Positions 11,612 through 22,254 of a stretch of DNA of 64,000 nt are shown here, piece after piece; position 1 is the stretch's first letter, and each line of letters begins with the position of its first letter. The DNA comes from Otatea glauca (taxonomy: Eukaryota > Streptophyta > Magnoliopsida > Poales > Poaceae), in contig JAYEVK010000185.1 of the NCBI GenBank assembly GCA_036346275.1, positions 148,992 to 212,991 on the forward strand. The letters run 5' to 3'. The position numbers and the translations under genes were made by a program. The notes below the pieces were generated by a model that searched no databases, was not told the DNA's origin, and saw only the letters and a program-made list of their open reading frames with translations.

Positions 11612-14319
11612 GTCAAGCGAAGCAAAGCTTACGCTCGGAGATCAATGCGGTGGAACCGGCAACCCCCAAGTATCTAAAGTGGTCTGAAGTCCCGATCACC
11701 TTCGACCGCTCGGATCACCCCAACCGAGTTCTACATCCGGGTAAGTATCCTCTAATGCTCGACCCTGTTATTCGCAACGTAAGGCTCATGAAAGTCTTCA
11801 TTGATGGAGGGAGTGGACTCAACGTCTTGTTCGCCAAAACCTTCGATGACATGAACGTCCCCCGCTCCGACCTAAGGCCGAGCTCACAGCCGTTCCTCGG
11901 GGTGATCCCTTGGGCATCTTCGTTTCCACTCGGGCAGATTGCTTTGCCCGTCACCTTCGGTACCAAAAACAACTATCGGACCGAGTATATAAATTTTGAG
12001 GTAGCGGATTTCAAGACAGTGTATCATGCTATCTTGAGAAGGCCTAGTCTGGCTTGATTCATGGCCGTCCCTCACTACACCTATTTGGTGATGAAGATGC
12101 CGGGACCCAAAAGCGTCATCACAGTTCATAGTGACATCAAGCGATCTTTGGAATGCGACCGAGAGAACTATGAACTTGCTGAGCTGTAGGAGGCAACCGC
12201 TGAGGGGAAGAATATCCAGGCAGAGGCTGCCACATTGCAGGAAGAAGGCGACATCTCGTCAAAGAAGCAGGCCACGTCAGGGATAAAGCCTGGAGAAGGA
12301 ACCAAGAGAATTATTCTCGACTCATCCGACCCATCCAAAACGACTCTGATCGGGATAGGGCTCGAGGATAAATAGGAAGGCATGCTCGTCACCTTCCTCC
12401 AGGCTAACAAGGACATCTTTGCATGGAAACCATCTGACATGCCAGGTGTTCCTAAGGAGGTGATCGAGCATTCTTTACACATCGATGAAAAGGCAAAGCC
12501 AATCAAGCAAAGACTCCGGCGATTCGCTCTAGATCGTCGGAACGCCATCAAGCAAGAGATCACCAAGCTATTAGCTGCAGGTTTTATCAAAGAAGTGTAT
12601 CATCCCGACTGGTTGGCGAACCCTGTACTAGTTCAAAAGAAGAATAAAACATGGCGCATGTGCGTTGACTATACTGATCTCAACAAGGCATGTCTGAAGG
12701 ATCCATTCGGGCTACCTCGAATTGATCAGGTGGTTGATTCAACCGCCGGGTGCGGGATCCTGAGTTTCCTCAATGCCTACTCAGGGTACCACCAGATTCG
12801 CCTAAAGGTGGAAGATCATATCAAGGCTTCATTCATCACGCCATTTGGGGCCTTTTGCTATACCACGATGTCGTTCAGGTTGAAAAATGCTGGTGCAACG
12901 TATCAACGCTCAATACAACGGTGTTTTCACACCCAACTCGGACGCAATGTGGAGGCATATGTCGACGATGTCGTGGTAAAGACTCGGGAGAGGAGGGACC
13001 TTATCGCCGAACTAACCGAGATGTTCGAAAGTCTAAGGACTTTCAGCATGAAGCTTAATCCTGAGAAGTGTGTTTTCGGAGTATCTTCGGGAAAACTGCT
13101 CGGGTTTATCGTATCCCAACGAGGCATTGAGGCCAACCCAGAAAAGATCAAAGCCATATCAAATACGGAACCGCCGACTTACCAAAAGGACGTCCAGAAG
13201 CTTCTAGGGTGCATGGCCACACTCAGCAGGTTTATTTCCCGACTGGGTATGCGAGGTATGCCATTCTTTAAACTCCTCAAGAAGCAGGACAAGTTCCAAT
13301 GGACGCCTGAGGCACAGCAAGCATTTGAAGATTTGAAGACCTTCTTAACGACACCCCTGGTCTTGGTTTCACCGATGCCAGGGGAACCTCTGTTACTTTA
13401 CATCACGGCAACGACTCGCATAGTCAGCTCTACAATCATCATAGAAAAGAAGGAGTCGGGTCACGTGCAGAAGATCCAACACCCAGTCTATTTCATCAGC
13501 GAGGTCCTGAGTGAATCTAAGGTGCGGTATCCACAAGTGCAAATATTATTATACGCCGTACTTCTTACATCTCGCAAACTCAAGCACTACTTCCAAGAGC
13601 ATACTGTTTCAGTGGTCACTTCCTTCCCAATAGGAGATATACTTCACAACCAGGAGGCCACTGGGAGAATTGCAAAGTGGACAGTTGAGCCTGGAGCTTT
13701 TGATATCCTATTCAAGCCTCGCACAGCCATCAAGTCTCAAGCGCTCGCTGACTTTACTGCTGAGTGGACAGAACTTCAAAACCCAGCGGTCGTCAAGGAA
13801 CTCGAGTATTGGACGATGTACTTCGATGGTTCCCTCATGCTCAGCGGTGCGGGGGCTGATATAGTGCTCATATCACCAAATGGAGAACGGTTGAGGTATG
13901 TTCTTCAAATACTTTTTCCCGCGTCGAACAACGCTGCCGAGTACGAGGCACTCATCCATGGGCTCCGTATCGCCATAGCACTCGGTATCCGACGTTTGAC
14001 GGTTCACGGGGATTCAATGCTCGTGGTCAATCAGGTGCAAAAAGAATGGTCCTGCATCGAAGACAACATGACTGCCTATTGCCAGGAGGTACGCAAGCTA
14101 GAAGACAACTTTGACGGCTTGGAACTTGTTCATGTGCTCCGTCGGGACAATGAAGCGGCCGACGAGCTAGTAAATATGGGATCCGGTCGGACCACAATGC
14201 CCGTGGGAGTATTCGTCGAAGAAATTCATAAGCCCACAATAAGCACTCGGCCAAAGTCGGACATCCCAGTGGAGAAGTCGGAGAGACAGGGAAGCAGAAG
14301 GGGCAGGAGTGTGCGGTGA
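11608..14319 (+). pseudogene. Element B pol: protease, RT, RNase H and second RNase H
   Basis: One continuous frame of about 904 codons is broken only by TGA at 12055 and TAG at 12187 and 12373. The protease has the DGGSGLN active-site variant near 11802. RT shows WRMCVDYTDLNKAC, a YSGYHQIRLK box near 12780 and catalytic YVDD at about 12958. The first RNase H follows (FQWTPEAQQAFEDLK, YFISEVLSES). The second, Tat-type RNase H begins at WTMYFDGSLMLSGAGAD near 13810 and continues with NNAAEYEALIHGL and HGDSMLVVNQVQ. The frame ends at 14319 without integrase. Confidence 0.9.
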
Positions 14320-14744
14320 AAAAAAATGAACCATCGATCAATGCACGGCTTAGTCTTAAAAGGGGGAAAAATCAGGTTTTCGCCGAGTCGGCGGGAAAAT
14401 GATTGCAGAACACCTAACCCTGCTCTAAGCTTCGTAATGATTCGCTAGCTCGGCGTCCTGACATACGGAGGCAGTCATGGTTTGACCAAGTCATATTTGG
14501 GACACTTTGCTCCCCACGATGGGATGTTTAATCACTTATCGAACTAAGCGGGATGTGGGTATCCTCCAGTTTGGATTAAAAATATCTTCTTGTGATATAT
14601 CCCACGTTGGGTCGCTAGTTGGTTACCGCATGGCGGAATCATATATCACGGGTTGAGCCTGATAAGGCACGGTTCCAATGGTATGCCCCAAGATGGGTCG
14701 ATAAGCTGTGCATCGTAATAAACGAGTACGAATACCGTTCAGAT
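14320..14744 (+). other. Element B non-coding stretch after pol
   Basis: No coding signal. It contains scattered, more diverged versions of the downstream tandem unit (GATATATCCCACGTTGGGTCG, TATGCCCCAAGATGGGTCG), so it may be the decayed left part of the array. No integrase domain can be read on either strand. Confidence 0.6.
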
Positions 14745-15290
14745 AAACCTTGATATGTCCCAAGACGGGCTAGAGCTATATCCTACACCAGTCGGATATA
14801 GGTATCACTCGGCCATGAGCCAAGAAAATCCTGATCCGCTACAAGTCGAGCGTAAGCTATATCCTATAGCAGTCGGATATGGGTATCACTCGCCCAAGAG
14901 CCACGTAAATATGATACGCTCCAAGTCGAGCCTAAGCTATATCCTACAGCCGTCGGATATGGGTATCACTCGGCCAAAAGCCATGTAAATATGATACGCT
15001 CCAAGTCGAGCCTAAGCTATATCCTACAGCAGTCGGATATAGGTATCACTCGGGCAAGAGCCACGTGAATATGATATGTCCCAACTCGGACTAGAGCTAT
15101 ATCCTACAGCAGTCGGATATAGGTATCACTCGGCTAAGAGCCGCGCAAATCTTAATATGTCCCAAGTTGAACCTAAGATATATCCTGCGATAGTCGGATA
15201 TGGATATCACCCGATCAAAGAGCCATGCAATCTTTGATATACCCCAAGTTAGGTCTAAGCTATGTCTAACAATAGTCATAGATATCACTC
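14745..15290 (+). repeat. ~80 bp tandem repeat array in element B 3' region
   Basis: The string GCTATATCCTACAGCAGTCG or close variants recurs at 14775, 14856, 14936, 15016, 15096, 15177 and 15259, a spacing of 80-82 bp. Each unit continues with GGTATCACTCGG, a GCCA.G..AAAT piece and CCAAGTCGAGCCTAA. About six and a half units are present, the outer ones more diverged. It lies between pol and the antisense gene. Confidence 0.93.
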
Positions 15291-15301
15291 AAAAGGTATT
15301 T

Positions 15302-15308
15302 CTTTATT
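15302..15308 (-). terminator. Putative polyadenylation signal of the antisense gene
   Basis: Read on the minus strand this is AATAAAG, 58 bases past the stop of the antisense ORF. In plants such A-rich signals are only loosely predictive. Confidence 0.5.
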
Positions 15309-15365
15309 ATATAAATTCCCCAGGCACTATGCCTGGGAAAAGACTCTCTTACATTTACAGGAGTA

Positions 15366-15560
15366 TTATACTTCTCCGCGGCGCACATGACCAAGCGCCT
15401 CCACGAGAGCTTCCTTAGCCCTATGAAGGGCGGGGACAATTTCGAGGAAGGCATCAATGGCGGTGCGGTCGAGGGCAACAGCCTTTTCTTCAGCCCATTC
15501 AGCCATAGAGAAGTCGAATAGCGCCCACTCCTCGGCAAGTTCTGGATCCCGGCTGTCCAT
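15366..15560 (-). CDS. Antisense small protein gene (aORF) of Tat element B, 64 aa
   Basis: The 64-codon ORF runs opposite to gag-pol. Its product starts MDSRDPELAEEW, is strongly acidic and helix-prone, has no transmembrane segment or known motif, and ends LGHVRRGEV. I chose the ATG at 15560 because it is the first one downstream of a TATA box; the frame is open further upstream to 15701. A TATA box at 15646-15655 and AATAAAG at 15302 bracket it, so it has the parts of a compact transcription unit. Antisense ORFs in the 3' region are known in the Tat lineage (for example maize Grande gene 23); homology to that gene is not established here. Function unknown. Confidence 0.6.
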   Translation of the reverse strand: MDSRDPELAEEWALFDFSMAEWAEEKAVALDRTAIDAFLEIVPALHRAKEALVEALGHVRRGEV

Positions 15561-15645
15561 GAAATCCCTCAGGAATAAGGTGGAGCTTGGTGCAGGAAAA
15601 TGGAGGACTAAGCATGAGAGAATAAATTTTAAAAGCACTGGTTCG

Positions 15646-15655
15646 CCTTTTATAG
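15646..15655 (-). promoter_or_regulatory. TATA box for the antisense gene in element B
   Basis: Minus-strand CTATAAAAGG lies 86 bases upstream of the ATG at 15560, a normal plant promoter-to-start distance. The intervening leader is C/T-rich. Confidence 0.6.
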
Positions 15656-15701
15656 CTGATACGGTAAGGTTGAAGTAAATGCGAAGATGTAATGACATCA
15701 A

Positions 15702-16100
15702 AAGCCGAGGAGACTTGGAGTTAAGATAGTTTCAGAAGCCAAAGAGATTTTCGAAAAATGAATTGGCACAAGAAGTCAAAACAACTTCGAAGACTGTCCG
15801 GTATTGATCCTTGAAGAGGAAGGATATTAGGGTTTCGCCTCGAGCGGGAAGAAATATCTAATCTTCATATGAGATATGGGTCAGATCCACGAAGCTACCC
15901 ATAACAAACCTGTCAGGCGGAAGATTATAATCAGTTGGAACAAAAAACCGGGGGTTATATTCGAGTCCTTCATAATCCCCTTGCTACAAGGAGAAGCATT
16001 CAAATCAAAGAAGAAACCAGTCAGAGGTTTATGCTGCAAGCTGAGAACGTTGATCCAAAGTTGAGACCTAGATAAAGATATAGCAATCGGGTCATGAATC
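15702..16100 (+). other. Element B region between antisense promoter and polypurine tract
   Basis: No coding signal on either strand; short open frames overlap the LTR and are not conserved in any visible way. It may hold upstream regulatory sequence of the antisense gene. Confidence 0.5.
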
Positions 16101-16113
16101 ACTCGGGGGCTAC
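16101..16113 (+). other. Element B polypurine tract
   Basis: ACTCGGGGGCTAC directly precedes the 3' LTR start TGTGGACCCAGG. A G-rich tract of this form is usual in the Tat lineage. Confidence 0.7.
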
Positions 16114-16599
16114 TGTGGACCCAGGTGTCTTCATAATCGGCCCAGAAGTGCCTGAGGGAGAGACAGGGCCGAGTGGAAGGCCCAGAGGATAAGCTCCGTG
16201 CCAAGCTTTGCTGCCGTGCGCAAGGGGATATATCCTAGAGACAGTTGAACAAATATTTAGATATAAGAGATATGATTGTAATCCGAGTTGTTAGCAGGAT
16301 AAGATAAAGATGTAAACTCTATGATGTAACCGATTAGAATCCAATAACCGATTGGAATCCCTTAACCGATTGGGAATCTGTAAACCGCCCCACCCCTATT
16401 ATATAAGGGAGAGGGCGGGCAACAACAGGGGACGAGCAATCTTAGATCCAAGAGATCCAAATAATCTCAGCACATAGGACTAGGGTATTACCTCCTCCGT
16501 CGAGGGCCTAAACCTGTCTAAACCTTTGTCTTGTGTGACCTTCAAGTTTTAGATCTAGTGCCTGCCAAATAAATTCATTGCCGACCACAAAAGTCGACA
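16114..16599 (+). repeat. Element B 3' LTR (486 bp)
   Basis: Begins TGTGGACCCAGGTGTCTTC and ends GTCGACA, followed by TCTGG. It differs from the 5' LTR by scattered substitutions and two small indels, so the insertion is moderately old. Its TATA box is at about 16399-16407. Confidence 0.92.
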
Positions 16600-16604
16600 T
16601 CTGG
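16600..16604. other. Right target-site duplication of element B (TCTGG)
   Basis: Identical to 9236-9240; copia A sequence resumes directly after it. Confidence 0.92.
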
Positions 16605-17657
16605 AGACTCTCTCCGCTGTTTGATTGCTTCAGAGTCCCGTGATCTCTCCTTCTGGTATAGGAGACTTGGTCACATTAGATTTGATCATTTGACCCGAGT
16701 TAGCAGCCACGACCTCATTTGTGGTTTGCTTAAACTCAAGATGGTCAAAGACTTAATTTGCTCTACTTGTTGACATGGCAAGATGGTTGCTGCTTCTCAT
16801 CCCCAATCACTATTTTGATGACTGATGCACCAGGACAGCTTTTACATATGGACACTGTTGGTCCATCTAGAGTGTAGTCAGTGGGTGGGAAGTGGTATAT
16901 TCTTGTCATTGTTACTAATTTTTCGAGGTACTCTTGAGTGTTTTTCATGGCATCGAAGGACGAGTCTTTTACCCATTTCAGGGGTTTGGTTCATAGATTT
17001 TCTTTTGAGCTCCCTGGTGCCTTACGAGTTATACGCAGTGACAATAGCACGGAGTTCAAGAACACCTATTTTAAGGGTTTCTGTGTGGAGTCTGGTTTAG
17101 AGCATCAGTTCTCCTCTCCCTACGTCCCTCAGCAAAATGGTGTGGTGGAAAGGAAGAACATGACCCTGGTAGAGATGGCCAGGACGATGCTAGATGAGTA
17201 CAACACTCCTAGGAAGTTTTGGGCTGAGGTTATAGCTACTGCTTGCCATGTTTCTAATCGCGTATTCTTGAGAGCACATTTGCACCGCACTTCTTACGAG
17301 TTGAGGTATGGGCAAAAGTACAGTGTTTCTCATTTTCGTGTGTTTGGTTGCAAGTGTTTCATTTTGAAATCTGGTAACATGGATAAGTTTGAGTCTCGTT
17401 CTTCTAATGGTATCTTTCTAGGTTATTCGACTTCTTCTCGTAGCTATAGGATCTGGAGTTGCGATGCGCATAGGATCATAGAAACCTGCGAGGTGATCTT
17501 TGATGAGGCTAGTCCAGGAGCTAGACCTGATATTTTAGGCTCTTCTTCCACCTCTGAGACCATCTTTATAGAGGATGAGGATGATGGAGATGATGGTGTT
17601 CCACCTGATCCAGTCCCCTCTACACCTGAGGTGCCTCCTGTTTCCATTTATGCACCT
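16605..17657 (+). pseudogene. Copia A GAG-pre-integrase and integrase
   Basis: The piece 16605-16800 holds the GAG-pre-integrase/zinc-binding segment (RRLGHIRFDHLTR, KDLICSTC, HGKMVAASHP), with a TGA where the family has Arg (CGA to TGA). The integrase core is open from 16938 to 17660. It shows VIRSDNSTEFKN (second Asp of the DDE triad) and SPYVPQQNGVVERKN (catalytic Glu), followed by the C-terminal FRVFGCKCFIL and GIFLGYSTSSRSYRIW segments. The first catalytic Asp falls in the shifted stretch near 16850. The acidic linker before RT ends at a stop at 17658. Confidence 0.88.
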
Positions 17658-18540
17658 TAGTGAGACCAGCCCTTGCCTTCTGACTCTCATGCAACTAGTG
17701 GCTTTACTCCTACCTCTTATGTGCATGAGGTAGATGCCACTTCTGCTTATGGACCTCCCCGTCATATTCAGCGTTCTCATCCACCTGATCAGATCATTGG
17801 CGATCTGTTTGAGCGGGTCACTTGCTCAAAATCGAGTTTGTCCAGTTTCTGCCTTCACTCTGCCTTTGTTGCCTCTTTTGAGCTGAAGGATGTGACTCAT
17901 GCATTATCCGACAAGTCTTGGATTAATGCTATGCATGAGGAACTTGAAAACTTTGAGAGGAGCAAAGTCTAGCAGTTTGTAGAGCCCCCATCTGGTCATA
18001 ATGTCATTGGGACCAAGTGGGTGTTCAAAAACAAGCAGAGTGAGGATGGGGTTGTCATTCGAAATAAGGCTGGGCTAGTTGCACAAGGCTTTTCTCAGGT
18101 TGAGTGTCTTGATTTTGAGGAGACCTTTACCCCTGTAGCTAGACTAGAGGCTATTAGGATCCTGCTTGCATTTTCTGCATCCTAGGGCTTTAAGCTCTAT
18201 CAAATGGATGTCAAGAGTGCATTCCTCAATGGCTATATTGGGGAAGAGGTTTATGTCAAACAACCTTTAGGGTTCGAGAACCCCAAGTTTTCGAGTCATG
18301 TGTACAAGCTTTTCAAAGCTTTGTATAGACTCAAGCAGGCCCCCAGAGCATGGTGTGAGAGGCTCAAGTCTTATCTTCTCAGCTATGGCTTCAACATGGA
18401 CATAGTAGACAAGACTCTGTTTATCAGACACCATGAGTCCCATTTCTTCTCATCCAGATTTATGTAGACGATATCATTTTCGGTGGCTCATCTCATTCTC
18501 TTGTGTCTCTGTTTTCTGACGTGATGAGCACAGACATACA
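17658..18540 (+). pseudogene. Copia A reverse transcriptase, thumb deleted
   Basis: The copia RT signature is present: SWINAMHEELENFER, GTKWVFKNKQSEDG, NKAGLVAQGFSQVE, DFEETFTPVARLEAIR, YQMDVKSAFLNGY, VYVKQPLGFE, LYRLKQAPRAWCERL and the catalytic YVDDIIFGG near 18460-18490. Stops occur at 17658, near 17972 and near 18184, and one frameshift lies just before YVDD. Only about 30 codons separate YVDD from the RNase H start, where the family has far more, so the thumb/connection is deleted (a few hundred bases). Confidence 0.88.
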
Positions 18541-19165
18541 TTTCACTATGTGTCTGTACGCTCGATTTTAGGCTTCTCCTTGCGCTTCTCACCACCAAGT
18601 GGTGAAGCGCATCTTCAGGTACCTTTGTGCTACCATTGATTATGGTATTTAGTACTCTGCTTCTTCTTATCTGTCTCTTCGAGCCTTTTCTGATGCTGAT
18701 TTTACTGGCTGTAGGATAGATAGGAAGAGCACTTCTGGTACTTGCCAATTCATTGGTACTTCTCTTGTTTCTTGGTCGTCTAGGAAGCAATCTGGGGTTG
18801 CACAGTCCACTACAGAGACCGAGTATGTTGCTGCAGCAAGTTGCTGTAGTCAGGTGCTTTGGATGCGCTCGACTGCAAACTTTGGGTTAGCGATAGTGGG
18901 TGTTCCACTTTTCTGTGACAACACTTCTGCTATTTGCATTGCTAAGAACCCAGTACAGCATTCCCGGACCAAGCATATTGATGTTAGATATACTTCCTTA
19001 GAGACCATGTGGAGAAGGGGATATCGCGCTTCAGTTTGTAGAGAGTGTTTCAGTTCGTAGAGAGTGACCACTAGATAGCCGATATCTTTACCAAGCCTTT
19101 GGATAGCTCCAGATTTGTTGCCTTGAGGAGTGATCTTGGAGTCGTGAGCCCTTACGGCCTTTTGT
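18541..19165 (+). pseudogene. Copia A RNase H and pol C-terminus
   Basis: The copia RNase H degrades RNA in the RNA:DNA hybrid. It shows the expected acidic residues in FSDADFTGCRIDRKST, STTETEYVAAASC and FCDNTSAICIAKNP, then HSRTKHIDVRY. Stops at about 18570 and 18649 (GI-stop-YSAS, where the family has Trp) and a frameshift near 19010 break it. The tail DIFTKPLDSSRFVALRSDLG is the usual copia C-terminus, and the frame ends near 19165 at a G-rich stretch. Confidence 0.88.
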
Positions 19166-21007
19166 GAGGGGGGGCTGGTTTGTATATTATGTATTATATA
19201 TTTCCTTCCAGTTTTTTCTTTCTTTTTCTCTTTCTAGGTGATTATGGGCTTATTTTCCTGAATTGAGTTCACTTCGCTTAAACTTTCTGGCATGCTTTGC
19301 ATGCACCTCTCATCTTGTGCTTTAGGTTGCTATCATGCGTGATTAGCTGTTCTCTCTTCTCTATAGATTGAGTTCCCTCACAGTCTTATAAGTCTAGCAG
19401 GTGTTGGGCCCCTTAGGTAGACAAGGCATGTGTGAACTCCCTAGTTTGGGATCTGGAGTCAGCTTTCCTATGTCAGTCATTGAGAAAGATGAGAGCGACT
19501 CTGAGCCGTAGTGAGTCTCTTCTATCTTTTCTATGCTCTGCAGCCATCCAGTTTGCAGTTTTCTAGACTTCTTCTCCTCATTCTGTATTTCTGGTTTCCA
19601 TTGAGTTTATTTGGGTTTCCCTTATACCTAATTTTGCTAATAACTCATTTTAACTAGATTTGTGCTTAAATTGATTCACTTATTGAGGGGGAGTGCGGGA
19701 ATCTGTTCATGCATTGCATATAGACTGTATTTTCTGTTTTATGAACTTTGTCTATTATGCAAATGATTTAATCTTCATGCAATACACCATGCTACATATT
19801 TTGAAGAAAACCACTAGCTTAGATATGTTCAAGTTCATTTATCATGCTAAGCTTGTTAAAATTTGAAAATTGAAAGCTTTGAATGAAAACTTGATGAAAC
19901 ATGATGATTTTACTTGCTAAGTTTCTTTTCTAGATGTATTTACCATGATTCATGAAATTTTTTATGTCTCTAGAGTCTCTATAGCAACTTGGGTGAAACT
20001 TGTTTGATTCATACTAGAGTCCTTCATTTGCTCATGAATCAATGTACTAAAAATGAGAATTAAGCAAAAATGACTTTCTTTATGCATATTAGACTTAACC
20101 CTTACACTCACAAGACAGCTTCGCATTGCACATGGGATGACCTTGGAATGCATCGTGTATGACCAAGACCATCCTCTTAAGAGCTTCTTGAGATGGTCGA
20201 ATGTGGCTTGAGTCAATTGCTTTAAAAACAATGCAAATAACAAACACATAAGTGGGTAAAGAATGCAAATAATGTCAAACATTGTCACCCTGCTATGTCT
20301 TTCAAAGTCTTAAAGAAAAATTTGTATTAATTGAAAAATAAGCTCGAAGGACCTTGTATGCACTTTAAGATTCCCAAAGTGTTGAGTAGGTTGAACTCTA
20401 GGTTTTCTATTTGATCTTATGAGTGGCTTTGCTTTTAGTTTTGAAACTTTTGCTAAGTTTTGCACGTGTCAAATCTTGCTAAAAATGAAATATTGTAAAC
20501 TAAGCTTGCTAACAAAATGTGTTTGCTCTTGGACATGTCTTAATTTAGTCATAATCTGAAATTGACAAGCTTGGTGTCATATCTTGTCATTATGATCAAT
20601 TGGATAAACTTCAAAGCTCTTTTAGGATGCATTTCATACATACATATAAAAAGGGGGAAAAATGCCATCTTGATGCCTATATTGTCAAAAGGGGAGAAAA
20701 CATAGAAAATGCATCATTAAAAAGATAAAAATGTGAAAGCTTATCTGGTCTTATGATCTTTGTAAAACTTTGCTATTTCTTATGGATCATAATCACATAA
20801 CCATATTTGGCAACTTATGATTGGATTTTAGAGCATTTGTGGTAAACTTGCTATTTCCTTGGTTTTGCTCTAAATCTCTTTCTGTCAACTTGGTCATGAT
20901 CTTATATCTTTCTCTCTGGACCAAGTTTGGTTTTTGTATTCAATTTGCTTTCTTTTTCTGCTTCAAACTCAAATTTATGCCTTTTCGGGTGTTTGCTAAT
21001 ATACTCA
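19166..21007 (+). other. Long 3' non-coding region of copia A
   Basis: About 1.84 kb separates pol from the 3' LTR. No coding signal is visible. It is colinear with the corresponding part of copia C on the minus strand (25830 down to 23969): for example a block near 20346-20400 that contains GTGTTGAGTAGGTTGAACTC matches one near 24545-24615. Several purine tracts occur (about 19163, 19683, 20650, 20685), as is usual in the SIRE/Maximus lineage. No env-like ORF remains. Confidence 0.7.
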
Positions 21008-21020
21008 TCAAGGGGGAGGT
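21008..21020 (+). other. Copia A polypurine tract
   Basis: TCAAGGGGGAGGT directly precedes the LTR start TGAAAGACCATG; the same arrangement is found in copia C on the minus strand at 23954-23968. Confidence 0.8.
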
Positions 21021-21146
21021 TGAAAGACCATGTGGAGGTCTATCCTTGATGGTGATGAGTAATTGACTGTGTTTTAGCATGAAATGCTTGAGTTTGAGTT
21101 TGATTTGAATTGGATATTCAAATTTGAAGCAATTTGAGTTAAGTCT

Positions 21147-21302
21147 GCAGGAGCGGCACTACCGGCCTCTGGGAGCGGTAATTCCGGCAAAAGTGGCACT
21201 ACCGGCCCAAAGGTGCGGTAGTTATTTACCAGTGAAGCATTTTCGAGGGTTTAGAGTACGAGCGGCACTATCGGCTGCAGGGAGCGGTAGTGCCGGTCTT
21301 CA
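21147..21302 (+). repeat. Palindromic GC-rich repeats in copia A LTR U3
   Basis: Variants of GAGCGGCACTACCGGC alternate with their inverse (GGGAGCGGTAGTGCCGGTC) at about 21150, 21170, 21192, 21211, 21260 and 21280. They can form hairpins. The same U3 position in LTR D is filled by a different 25 bp array. Confidence 0.8.
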
Positions 21303-21745
21303 AGCGAATTTTTGGGATTTAAATTTAAAAAATTATGGGCAATGCTATGTGATATGTTTCCTTGTTTTTGATGGTTGTAGAACGTCGGGTTTTGATCATA
21401 GTGAGGCTGAGGATGACCGAGACTAGGCAAGGTGCGCCTAAGGTCCAGACGGTAGGGGATAGTCGGAAGATGATCGGAGACGGAGTCGTGGCAAGCCGTG
21501 AAGACAAGGGACAGAAGAGATGCTAGCTAAACGTTGCATGGATCAATTAGGGCCATTGGATCTTGGTCTAGTTGATAGATTAGCGGGTCTAGCTAGTACA
21601 CTTTGAAAAGCGAGCAAGAAAACCATTTGCTTGTTGGGTTTTTTATTAGCCCTTGCATGGCTATATGAGTGGGTCAACCCTACCCCTTGATGGTGTGCCA
21701 AAGGGTTTAGGACTCATCCAAGGGTGGAGGATGACCCAAGAGTAG

Positions 21746-21754
21746 TATAAATAG
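21746..21754 (+). promoter_or_regulatory. TATA box of copia A LTR
   Basis: TATAAATAG about 725 bp into the LTR; the C LTR has the same box on the minus strand (23333-23342) and LTR D at 54242. Confidence 0.7.
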
Positions 21755-22254
21755 AGGTTTTTGTGCTCTTTTGAGCTTTGCCCACTTGTTTGTGAGGCTT
21801 TGTAAACCTCCCTTATAGAAATGAAAATCTAAGTTTCTCTCAATTCTGAATTTACTCATCGCATTTACATTATTTCCTTAAATTCCGTAATTTACATTCA
21901 TGCAATTTACTTTCATGCAAGTTGGATTTGCCTCCCCTCCTTCTAAATGCTTTTGGATCTTTTGCTGAGAATGTATGATTGATGGATGAGTCTTCTTCAG
22001 GCTACATCACAATCATCTAGGCAAATCTTGTGTTCTTTCTTGTAGGAAACCAAATTTTGTTCTTGAGATGATCAATCTTGAAGATTGGATTTTTGGGAGT
22101 TCTTGTCTTGTGTTCTATCCTGCTATGACATGTGGGAAGGCATCTAGAATCATCTTGATCATCAAGAACCCACGAGCTAGCTGAGAGCCAAATTTTTTAT
22201 TTTGAATCCGTTCTTGAACACTCTTTCGTAAATTTGAAAAAGGTCAGAACTTTG

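Larger units (their letters stand above)
9241..16599 (+). mobile_element. Ty3/gypsy Tat-lineage element B, integrase-less, with antisense gene
   Basis: Two LTRs of 478 and 486 bp flank a 6.4 kb interior with perfect 5 bp target duplications (TCTGG). The interior holds gag, protease, RT, RNase H and a second RNase H, then a non-coding region with an ~80 bp tandem array and a small antisense gene. The extra RNase H and short LTRs are typical of the Tat lineage. No integrase domain is recognisable, so the copy would need integrase in trans even without its stop codons. Confidence 0.92.
6410..22254 (+). mobile_element. Ty1/copia SIRE/Maximus-like element A, interrupted
   Basis: After removing the insertions at 7532-8873 and 9241-16599, the order is gag, protease, GAG-pre-integrase, integrase, RT, RNase H, then ~1.85 kb of non-coding sequence, a polypurine tract and an LTR. 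Integrase before RT marks Ty1/copia. The long region between pol and the 3' LTR and the gag type fit the SIRE/Maximus lineage. The 5' part lies left of G1, outside the window. The 3' LTR is cut by copia C at 22254. Multiple stops make it inactive. Confidence 0.85.
21021..22254 (+). repeat. Copia A 3' LTR, truncated by copia C insertion
   Basis: The LTR begins TGAAAGACCATGTGGAGGTC and can be followed for 1234 bp until copia C starts at 22255. It shares the leader block TTTGCCCACTTGTTTGTGAG and the CCTCCCCTCCTTCTAAATG block with the C LTR, then diverges into its own 3' part. The remaining end should lie to the right of the whole nested stack, outside the window. Confidence 0.83.

Noticed and set aside
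14745..15290. Regular ~80 bp repeats considered as a CRISPR-like array
   Set aside because: The repeats are head-to-tail without unique spacers, and the sequence is a plant retrotransposon; it is an ordinary tandem array.
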